From Antedon mediterranea (lineage: Eukaryota; Echinodermata; Crinoidea; Comatulida; Antedonidae), in the NCBI RefSeq assembly GCF_964355755.1, contig NC_092671.1:36783304-36847303 (forward strand): DNA of 64,000 nt, written 5' to 3'. This document shows positions 50,604-61,400 of the stretch, piece by piece. Within the stretch, counting starts at the first letter, position 1, and every line of letters starts with the position of its first letter. The notes beneath the pieces are model-generated. The model made no database searches and was not told the DNA's origin. It worked only from the letters and a program-made list of their open reading frames with translations. The position numbers and the translations under genes were made by a program.

Positions 50604-52960
50604 CTGTGTTTTACAATAACCAATTTGGTTAGAGTAAAACACAATGATAAAGAATAGGAAACATTTAATAATATGATAAATGTCATTTACATAGCAATTT
50701 AGCACTGTGTTTTACTATAACCAATTTGGTTAAAGTAAAGCAGAATGATAAAGAATAGGAATTTAATAATATGATATATGACATTTACATAGCAATTTAG
50801 CACTGTGTTTTACTATAACCAATTTGGTTAGAGTAAAACACAATGATAAAGAATAGGAAATATTTAATAATATGATAAATGACATTTACATAGCAATTTA
50901 GCACTGTGTTTTACTATAACCAATTTGGTTAAAGTAAAGCAGAATGATAAAGAATAGGAATTTAATAATATGATATATGACATTTACATAGCAATTTAGC
51001 ACTGTGTTTTACTATAACCAATTTGGTTAGAGTAAAACACAATGATAAAGAATAGGAAATATTTAATAATAATGATTATTTACATAGCAATTTAGCACTG
51101 TGTTTTACTATAACCAATTTGGTTATAGTAAAACACAATGATATAGAATAGGAAACATTTAATAATATGATAAATGACATTTACATAGCAATTTATCACT
51201 GTGTTTTACTATAACCAATTTGGTTAGAGTAAAACACAATGATAAAGAATAGGAAACATTTAATAATAATGATTATTTACATAGCAATTTAGCACTGTGT
51301 TTTAATATAACCAATTTGGTTATAGTAAAACACAATGATAAAGAATAGGAAACATTTAATAATATGATATATGACATTCACATAGCAATTTAGCACTGTG
51401 TTTTACTATAACCAATTTGGTTAGAGTAAAACACAATGATATAGAATAGGAAACATTTAATAATTTGATAAATGACATTTACATAGCAATTTAGCACTGT
51501 GTTTTACTATAACCAATTTGGTTAAAGTAAAACACAATGATAAAGAATAGGAAACACTTAATAATATGATAAATGACATTTACATAGCAATTTAGCACTG
51601 TGTTTTACTATAACCAATTTGGTTAAAGTAAAGCAGAATGATAAAGAATAGGAATTTAATAATATGATATATGACATTTACATAGCAATTTAGCACTGTG
51701 TTTTACTATAACCAATTTGGTTAGAGTAAAACACAATGATAAAGAATAGGAAATATTTAATAATAATGATTATTTACATAGCAATTTAGCACTGTGTTTT
51801 ACTATAACCAATTTGGTTATAGTAAAACACAATGATATAGAATAGGAAACATTTAATAATATGATAAATGACATTTACATAGCAATTTATCACTGTGTTT
51901 TACTATAACCAATTTGGTTATGGTAAAGCACAATGATATAGAATAGGAAACATTTAATAATATGATAAATGACATTTACATAGCAATTTAGCACTGTGTT
52001 TTACTATAACCAATTTGGTTAAAGTAAAACATAATGATAAAGAATAGGAAACATTTAATAATATGATAAATGACATTTACATAGCAATTTATCACTGTGT
52101 TTTACTATAACCAATTTGGTTATGGTAAAGCACAATGATATAGAATAGGAAACATTTAATAATAATGATTATTTACATAGCAATTTAGCACCATGTTTTA
52201 CTATAACCAATTTGGTTATGGTAAAGCACAATGATATAGAATAGGAAACATTTAATAATATGATAAATGTCATTACATAGCAATTTAGCACTGTGTTTTA
52301 CTATAACCAATTTGGTTAGAGTAAAACACAATGACAAAGAATAGGAAACATTTAATAATAATGATTATTTACATAGCTAGCAATTTAGCACAATGTTTTA
52401 CTATAACCAATTTGGTTATGGTAAAGCACAATGATATAGAAATAGGAAACATTTGATAATATGATAAATGTCATTACATAGCAATTTAGCACTGTGTTTT
52501 ACTATAACCAATTTGGTTAGAGTAAAACACAATGATAAAGAATAGGAAACATTTAATAACATGATAAATGACATTCACATAGAAATTTAGCACTGTGTTT
52601 TACTATAACCAATTTGATTAGAGTAAAGCACAATGATAAAGAATATGAAACATTTAATAATATGATAAATGACATTTACATAGTAATTTATCACTGTGTT
52701 TTACTATAACCAATTTGGTTAGAGTAAAACATTTTAACTATGATAAATGATATTTAGCACTGTGCTGGATACAGTAAAACACAAATTAAGAATAGGAAAC
52801 ATATAATAATATGATACATTTACATACAAATTTAGTATTGTGTTTTACTATAGCCAATTTGGTTACAGTAAAACACAATGATAATGAAACATTTATTATA
52901 TGATATTATTTACATAGCAAAATATTATATTAAACATATCTTATTATCTAAACGTTATGA
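50604..52960. repeat. ~100-bp satellite, left arm, about 23 units
   Basis: Each unit reads GTGTTTTACTATAACCAATT then TGGTTAGAGTAAAACACAAT and ATAAAGAATAGGAAACATTT, ending ACATAGCAATTTAGCACT. Units at the inner end (52.7-52.96 kb) are degraded. Adjacent unit types recur in order, suggesting multi-unit amplification. Confidence 0.92.
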
Positions 52961-52969
52961 AAAGAATAG

Positions 52970-54200
52970 GATACATATAATGTAATAATATAATAAATAC
53001 AAGTTACATAGTTTATCATCTTGTTTTACAGAACCAATTTGGTGACACAGTTAAACACAGTGATAAAGAATAGATACTGTTTTAGGTTATATAACCCTAA
53101 CCCTAGTTTGAAGCGACATAATAAATTCATCGCGAAAAAGTACGTATCGTATTTAGAAACTTTTGAAATTTGTTAGATATGTTTAATAGGTTCTTACGTC
53201 TATAAAACAAACAAAAAATATAAATTTCACAAAAAAATCGTGATTTTAATAATTTGCATTTCTAAAAATGTACACTTATGAAATACCATACATTTTCCAA
53301 CACATTTTTACTTCATTGATGATTCCCAGAAATCAAAATAAAACAAATTATGATATTTCTTTTACATTATAGATGTAAGAACCTATATTGAACATGTACC
53401 AAATTTCAAACGTTTTTTAAGACGATACGTATTTTTATCGATGAATTAAGTATGTGATCGCTTCAAACTAGGGTTAGGGTTAAATAACCTAACAGTTCAT
53501 TCTTTAACACTGTGTTTAACTTTTAACCAAATTGGTTTTAGTACAACACAATGATAAACTATGTACATTTTATTTTTCATATTACATTATAGGATACATA
53601 TAATGTAATAATAATAAATACAAGTTACATAGTTTATCATCTTGTTTTACAGAACCAATTTGGTTACACAGTTAAACACAGTGATAAAGAATAGACACTG
53701 TTTTAGGTTATATAACTCTAACCCTAGTTTGAAGCGATCACATACTTAATTCATCGCGAAAAAATACGTATCGTATTCAGAAACATTTGAAATTTGGTAA
53801 ATATGTTCAATAGGTTCTTACGTCTATAAAACAAAACAAAAATAAAAGTTTCAAGACAAATTCGTGATTTTAATAATTTGCATTTCTAAACATTTACACT
53901 TATGAAAGACAATACATTTCCAACACATTTTTACTTCATTGATGATTCCCAGAAATCAAAATAAAACTATTAGGATATTTCTTTTGCATTATAGATGTAA
54001 GAACCTAAATTGAACATATCTACCAAATATCAAACGTTTTTCAAGACGATACGTATTTTTAGCGATGAATATTAAATATGTGATCGCTTCAAACTAGGGT
54101 TAGGGTTAAATAAACTAAAACAGTTCTATTCTTTATCACTCACTGTGTTTAACTTTTAACCAAAATGGTTATAGTAAAACACAATGATAAACGTACTTAT
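52970..54200. repeat. two direct copies of a 620-bp palindrome with telomere-like CCCTAACCCTAG
   Basis: Copies at about 52970-53585 and 53590-54200. Each has inverted arms reading AACCCTAACCCTAGTTTGAA then AATTCATCGCGAAAAA and ACGTATCGTATT, with the inverse CTAGGGTTAGGG at the other end. A decayed third right arm lies near 54690-54790. Confidence 0.85.
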
Positions 54201-55132
54201 ATGTCAATTTTATTTTTCATAACATAAAATGTTTGATATTCTTTATAATATTTAATATTATATTTTAGGCCTACTATTAATGACGTATAAATGCACACTA
54301 CATCTGAAATAACTTTCTACTTCATTGGCGATTCTTACCAAAAAAAAGAACTAATTTTGTTATGTATATAGAGCAACCTATTATAACATGTCTTGTATGA
54401 TTTTTATCTCGTTTCAATGACATTTTATACTACAATTCAAATGAAAAAGCATCACAAAAAAATACGTCTGGTATTCAAAAAGTTTCTAAACTCGGTACAC
54501 AGAAAAAAGGAAATGTTGAAAATGTATGGTCTTTCATAAGTGTGAATTTTTTGAAATGCAAATAATGGAAATCATCGATTTGTCTTGAAATTTATAATTT
54601 GTTTTGTCTTATTGAACATATCTATACAAAATGTCAAACGTTTCTGAATACGATACGTTTTTTTTCTCGATGAATTTATAATGTCGCTTCAAACTAGAGG
54701 GTAGGGTAGTAACCTAACAAGTATCTATTCTTTATCACTATGTTTAACTGTGTAACCATATTGGTTCTAATAAAAAACAATGATAAACTATGTAAATTGT
54801 ATGTTTCATATATTACATTTTTGCCAAAAAAAATTATTGGGAATGTCAAATTTCTTTTTCATGACATATATCTACAAATTTCAGAAGCTTTTGAGTACGA
54901 GTATTTTACGCGATGTTTTTTTATCCTCATTTTAATATTTTGGTAATGTAATTCACATAAAGTTTTGTATCCAAAAATTGTTTATTCTTGGGTAGAAATG
55001 AGGAAATAAATAGTATTCCTGTATAATATAATAATCAATAATAAAGTATAAAAAAAAGTGTTGTGTAAACGAACGTTTTTTACGCTTCGAATTTTCTGTT
55101 ACATTATGTTTGAATTGAAGCTACAGATATTG

Positions 55133-55173
55133 AATCATGGACCTATAAATTAGTAATTTATAGGTCCATGATT
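55133..55173. repeat. perfect 41-bp palindrome
   Basis: Left arm AATCATGGACCTATAAATTA (55133-55152), single G, and the exact reverse complement at 55154-55173. Confidence 0.95.
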
Positions 55174-55459
55174 GAACATATCGTCACTCACCACACATTT
55201 TTTGTTTTGTATTTCGAAAGTATTTATTCTAAAGAACAATTGATGCAAACATCAACTGCGTATCTTATTTCATTAATTAATTATATTAATTATAATTTGG
55301 CGATTATTCGTCACACGAAGAGTCGAATATCGATTCGTCTCGTCATGGGAAGAAAACGTGCATTGCGCACACTGTTTACGCGCCTCAACAATAAACGGCG
55401 AATATGCGATTCGTCACTTATGGAACGCCGTTTTACACAAGTTTTTGGCGATGATAAAA

Positions 55460-55665
55460 ATTGCGTCGATGATGAAATTGCGTCGATGAAAATTGCATCG
55501 ACGCAATGTAGATTGCGTCGATGCAATGTAGATTGCGTCGACGCAATTTACATTGCGTCGATGAAAATTGCATCGATGAAAATTGCGTCGATGAAAATTG
55601 CGTCGATGAAAACTGCATCGATGAAAATTGCGTCGATGAAAACTGCATCGATGAAAATTGATGTG
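55460..55665. repeat. 15-bp tandem array (forward)
   Basis: Repeats of GCGTCGATGAAAATT / GCATCGATGAAAACT, in frame as Ile-Ala-Ser-Met-Lys. Because the period is a multiple of three, it keeps long frames open on both strands. Confidence 0.9.
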
Positions 55666-56074
55666 ATGAATTTAATTGATTATGAAAATTCCAAATGGTT
55701 TTAATTCAATCAATGATGAAAATTACTACTAGTAAAGTAAATGATGATGTTAATAATGATGTTAATAATGTTATTATGTTGCTAAAAATTGACGGTTTCT
55801 GAATATTTTGATATGATAAACATGTTTACCGCTTGCGCTAGCGCGCGTTATAGACAAGCGCACAGTGATCGCGCACTAAAACAATGTTGAAATATATGCA
55901 CTGATTAACATTTTAGTGATTTATTGTCAACACATTTTAGCAATGGATCCATTATTGTCCTTTCGGACACATTATATCTTCTAGCTAATTGCTTCCGTTA
56001 ATCCACCAGTTCAGTACATAAAATCCAGATGTCCAGCATCCATGACATCATATTCAAATCATACCGGCAGGGAG

Positions 56075-56330
56075 ATCGCAATTTTCATCGATGAAAACTG
56101 CATCGATGAAAATTTTTTTTTTTTTCATCGATGCAGTTTTCATCGATGCAGTTTTCATCGACGCAATTTTCATCGACGCAATTTTCATCACATTAACGCA
56201 ATTTTCATTACATCGACGCAATTTTCATCGACGCAATGTTCATCACATCATTACATCAATACTATATTCATCGACGCAATTTTCATCACATCGACGCAAT
56301 TTTCATTGCATCATCGACGCGATTTTATCA
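56075..56330. repeat. 15-bp tandem array (inverted partner)
   Basis: Repeats of AATTTTCATCGACGC, the reverse complement of the 55.46-55.67 kb array. It is flanked outward by ATCATCGCCTAAACTGGCAT, which mirrors the outer flank of the forward array. Confidence 0.9.
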
Positions 56331-56699
56331 TCGCCTAAACTGGCATTCCATACTAATTGCGTGTGATCTGATTGGTGTATTATAAATAAATTCATCGCGA
56401 TGAATTTTTCAGTAGATGTAATGAGACAGTTCAGTAGATGTAATGACAGTTAATTTAATTGTTCTGCTCTTTTTGTACAAATCTATACTACTTTATATTA
56501 TGGATTTTGTAGTACTGTTAAAATTATTAAATCTCTGGAAGTGTGTTTTACGAGTATGTCCGCAAATTTATGCGTTTACGGTTTTAAAATGTGAGTTTTA
56601 AATAGCGAACATGATCTTGTTAGGTGCACTACGCACGCAGTATTCCAAAATGTCTTACTAATTGGGAGAAAATCATATTGTATCATATCATATTATATC

Positions 56700-58110
56700 C
56701 ATTCTTTAAATTCATATTCTTTATCCAAAACTAAATTGGTATAGTAAAACACAGTGCTAGCAATTTATCATATTATTAAATGTTTCATATTCTTTATCAT
56801 TGTGTTTTACTCTAATCAAATTGGTATAGTAAAACACAGTGCTAAATTGCTATGTGAATGTCATTTATCATATTTTTAAATGTTTCCTATTCTTTATCAT
56901 TGTGCTTTACCATAACCAAATTGGTTATAGTAAAACACAGTGCTAAATTGCTATGTAAATGTTATTATCATATTATTAAATTCCTATTCTTTATCATTGT
57001 GTTTTACTCTAACCAAATTGGTTATAGTAAAACACAGTGATAAATTGCTATGTAAATGTAATTTATCATATTATTAAATGTTTCCTATTCTTTATCATTG
57101 TGTTTTACTCTAACCAAATTGGTTATAGTAAAACACAGTGATAAATTGCTATGTAAATGTAATTTATCATGTTATTAAATGTTTCCTATTCTTTATCGTT
57201 GAGTTTTACTCTAATCAAATTGGTTATAGTAAAACACAGTGCTAAATTGCTATGTAAATGTTATATATCATATTATTAAATGTTTCCTATTCTTTATCAT
57301 TGTGTTTTACTTTAATCTGATTGGTTATAGTAAAACACAGTGCTAAATTGCTATGTGAATGTCATTTATCATGTTATTAAATGTTTCCTATTCTTTATCA
57401 TTGTGCTTTACTCTAACCAAATTGGTTATAGTAAAACACAGTGCTAAATTGCTATGTAAATGTCATTTATCATGTTATTAAATGTTTCTTATTCTTTATC
57501 ATTGTGTTTTACTCTAACCAAATTGGTTATAGTAAAACACAGTGATAAATTGCTATGTAAATGTAATTTATCATGTTATTAAATGTTTCCTATTCTTTAT
57601 CGTTGTGTTTTACTCTAATCAAATTGGTTATAGTAAAACACAGTGCTAAATTGCTATGTAAATGTTATATATCATATTATTAAATGTTTCCTATTCTTTA
57701 TCATTGTGTTTTACTCTAATCTGATTGGTTATAGTAAAACACAGTGCTAAATTGCTATGTGAATGTCATTTATCATGTTATTAAATGTTTCCTATTCTTT
57801 ATCATTGTGCTTTACTCTAACCAAATTGGTTATAGTAAAACACAGTGCTAAATTGCTAAATGTCATATATCATGTTATTAAATGTTTCTTATTCTTTATC
57901 ATTGTGTTTTACTCTAACCAAATTGGTTATAGTAAAACACAGTGCTAAATTGCTATGTAAATGTAATTTATCATATTATTAAATGTTTCCTATTCTTTAT
58001 CATTGTGTTTTACTCTAACCAAATTGGTTATAATTTATTTAATTTCATTTCAAAAGACATTTACCTAAATTGCTATTTAATTATAGTAAAACACTGTGCT
58101 AAATTGCTAT
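56700..58110. repeat. ~100-bp satellite, right arm, about 14 units in reverse orientation
   Basis: Units are the reverse complement of the left array (CTAAATTGCTATGTAAATGT, then TTTCCTATTCTTTATCATTG, then CTCTAACCAAATTGGTTATA). Confidence 0.92.
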
Positions 58111-58285
58111 TGTATTAAGGACGAGTTCCGAGAAGATGTATTCAAAGCTACAACCAATCAGAACAGTGTTAATCAATATAGTCCATGGCTACAGCCAATC
58201 AGAAACGTCCAAATCGCAATAACCCCTAGGCTAATAGAAATTATTGGTCCGAGTAGCCTTTTCAACCAGACGTTGCGAGGTTTAA

Positions 58286-58329
58286 AAAGTAAAACATGAT
58301 TTACTCGCCAGTTTGGTATAGTTTATATA
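58286..58329 (+). promoter_or_regulatory. core promoter of the hinderin-like gene (33-bp element plus TATATA)
   Basis: The 33-bp element occupies 58286-58318 and differs from the 50221-50253 copy only at one base (CGCCAG versus CGCCAA). TATATA follows at 58324-58329, and the first ATG is at 58395. Upstream CCAATCAG boxes near 58156 and 58196 also fit a promoter. Confidence 0.6.
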
Positions 58330-58394
58330 CCTGCCATTTGACCTCACCACACACCGCCAAAATTAAAAACAACATTTTATCTAGCCAGGAGAAA

Positions 58395-58452
58395 ATGTCG
58401 TCTCTCAGTAGAGAGGATGGCATTGAATATGAAGTTTACTGGACAAAATATG
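58395..58452 (+). CDS. hinderin-like exon 1
   Basis: ATG TCG TCT starts MSSLSREDGIEYEVYWTKY; phase 1 out. The donor GTTATT is weak, but joining here produces YWTKYESDESSSEAFIPG, which resembles the vertebrate hinderin N-terminus. Confidence 0.6.
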
Positions 58453-61400
58453 GTTATTAAGTTCTTGCGATGTGTAATTATTCAAGATAAAACTGTAGTA
58501 TTTATTTGTATAATGGTGGATTACCTATTAAGCCCTTATTAGCTATGTGGAATTACCTTCTTTGAGAGTGAGCTGAGAGGCTAGGCCTAGCTAGGCTAGC
58601 CAATGTTGGGCAAGTCTCTAACAAAAGGGCTTTCCTACCTCCTCCTAGCCTCTAGTCTTAGTTTAGGTAGGCCAAGTAGTAGTAGTAGGCAGGGCTAGAA
58701 TAGCTAGGGGTAGTACAGTTGTAGTCCTTTTTACAAACTTTATATCATTTAAAATCAAGTGAATAGTATTTATATTCATTATGTCTAAAGATACGGTACC
58801 GTATCCATACTTTTAAAAACTAAAGGTACGGTAATTATAGAGGGCGCTTTGTAATCTGGATGTTAATCAAATAGGTTATTGCATTGGTTTTCTGCAAGCC
58901 AGCTGTGTAGCCTAGTGGGCATGTGGTGAGGCTTTGGCTTAAGAGGTTGTAGGTTCGATACTCTTCTTGACGTCTTTTTTTAATTTTTTTTTTTTAGTTT
59001 TTAATTTAAGAGAGATTATTTAGAGGGTTAGGTTTTTAATATTTAGGAAGGAGTTTAATATTTAGGAACGAGTTTTATATTTAGGTACGAGTTTTAGGAA
59101 TGCAATTTTACCGTACTTTTAGCAAACGGAAGCGCCCTCTATAATTACCGTATCTTTAGTTTTTAAAAGCATGGATACGGTACCGTATCTTTAGCAACGG
59201 CGATTTATATTATGTAAATACAGTATTAAAATGTGCTTTCAAATTCAGATTTGACCATAAATTAAAACATTATTAATCTTAATTTGTTTTTATTTTATTA
59301 TAGAAAGTGATGAAAGTTCTTCTGAAGCATTTATTCCTGGTAAATAAATCTACCCAACACACAAAAAAAAAAGATTATTGCATCTCTTGAATGAAGAAGC
59401 CGGCATACATGCATGTGAAAGCTCATTTGGATGAAAAATAGACAAAAAATATTGTGTCTAAAAACGTAAACAGACTAGTGAAGTGGAATAAACACATCTC
59501 TCTGACTACTGGTAAATGCAATAAACTTGTAGGATTTATTAAGAGGTGTGTTAGAACCAATGATCAGACCGTTTTTCCTAAATTATTTAAGTCTATCATT
59601 AGGCCTGTAATTGAATACGCTTCACCTGTCTGGTTTCCATTTCTGCAAAGCACCATCAATCAGATTGAATCTGTTCAGAGACGCTTTACACGATCATGCT
59701 TCCCACGTTTTTTTCACATGGATTATGACATGCGGCCGTCATACGAACAAAGGTTACGGACTCTAAAATTACCCACGATTTATAATAGACTTAAATTCAT
59801 CCGTGTTAAATTTGTTGTGAAGTGCCTCTGTACAGATTTCCTAATTGATGGTGCTTTGCTACCTAAACCTGTTGAACGTAGAAGTGAGAAACTTGTTTTC
59901 AGACATGAGAAGTCTCGTACTAATGCTTTTTTTTATTCTGTTTTTATTTCATTTCCACGGATGTGGGATGAGATTCCGGTATATATAACAGACATGTTTA
60001 TTTATAATGATTGCAATTTTTATTCTGTTTTATATAAATTCTATGTTACCGGGTTGTTAAATGTTTATCCTTGTTAATGTTATTTTGCCACCAGCACTAT
60101 CAGGAGAGTCTTTTATAGCGATATTTTTTGCTTTTTGACAATCCGCCAGGATAGTGTTCTGCGCTTTTTCTCTGCTTGTTGTTGTTCTATGTAATATATG
60201 CTTTTTGTATTGTTTTTGTATTATTTTTTCTGGATAATAAATGAATATATGAATATGAATACTAGTAAATAATAACCCGCATAAATGTAGATGTCGCCTA
60301 ATTAATTTATGGCAGTAACATTTTGAAATATTGAATTTTTATTGTTTATTTATTATAGGATTGACACAAAATAATAAAATGAAATCTTCAAAATTGAATG
60401 AAAAGAGAGTAAATTCAACAAAGTCAAACTCAGTGAAACAACGGCGATTAAAATCCGATAAAGAGGTAAAGTCATCTGTATATTCGACCTGTCATAATAA
60501 TATAAAACTAAATCATAATAATAAAGAAAAATTAATACAAACAATTATATAAAATACAATGATATATAGCAAAAATACAAAGTGGTTCAGTATGTAAAAC
60601 AGAATGTCTTTGATTTTAGAATTCAAATATGAAAGAAGATCGAGACAAGCCATCTTTAAAAGATTTATGTGCAGAAGACAAGACGCGGGTTGCCAACTTG
60701 ATAAGAGAGTTAGCCAAGTATGTCATGCAGTAATGTAGCTAAACAAGTATAAAGCTCTGTCCACACTATCAAACTTTATGTTGCAAAAAAACATGATGTG
60801 CCCATATCCAAATCACTACCATATTTGGGCATATCACTACCATATTTAGGAACATCACCCTTTTCTTCAAACTAGTTAGTGTAGAAAGGGCTTTAGGGTG
60901 GTGTTAAAAGTTATGGATACGGTAGGAAAGAAGGTTTCTTGGTTTCTTGGTTCTATGGTGAGATTATACTTATTATTCTCTGTCTACACTATCAAACATT
61001 ATGTAAAAACAAAATTTGATGTACTCATATATGGTGGTGATATGCCCAAATATGGTAGTGATATAAAATCATATCCATATATGGGCACATCACATAAAGT
61101 TTGATAGTGTAGACAGAGCTTAACACAAGTTAAACTTGTACACTTATAATTAGTGCCTAGTAAATAATACTTTGTATCAGTATCTTTTGATGCATATAGC
61201 TATGTTGACAAGTATATTTATCTCTTTTTTGCAACCTTATAGAACGGGTCGAGAAAAGGACAATGCAACAAATGAGTTGGAATCAGAAAGGAAAAAATAT
61301 CACCTACAAGAACAGCAAAGCAAAGAGCAGTTAAAGTTGTTGGAAAAGGAAAGAGACAATATCTTTACTGGTTTTTGAAAGCAAACTAGTTAGCTAGCCA

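Larger units (their letters stand above)
50254..58285. repeat. giant imperfect inverted repeat with satellite arms
   Basis: The left arm (about 50.25-55.7 kb) and right arm (about 56.05-58.3 kb) carry the same sequence blocks in reverse orientation, from outside to inside. These are a 33-bp end motif, a ~100-bp satellite, and a block with GGCGATGATAAAA followed by a 15-bp repeat array. The centre lies near 55.7-56.05 kb. The left arm additionally holds two 620-bp palindromes. No supported gene lies inside. Confidence 0.75.

Noticed and set aside
50604-52960. CRISPR-like regular array
   Set aside because: The period is about 100 bp, with 'spacers' as conserved as 'repeats', in a eukaryotic nuclear window. 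It is a satellite.
55168-55704. 178-codon open frame on the plus strand
   Set aside because: The C-terminal half is the 15-bp repeat in frame. The N-terminal part has no recognisable domain and lies in the arm of the inverted repeat.
56042-56366. Overlapping 91- and 98-codon frames
   Set aside because: They are translations of the inverted 15-bp array, open only because the period is a multiple of three.
59454-60077. 207-codon frame as a host gene
   Set aside because: IEYASPVW and QRRFTR motifs identify it as the tail of a LINE reverse transcriptase, lacking the catalytic part.
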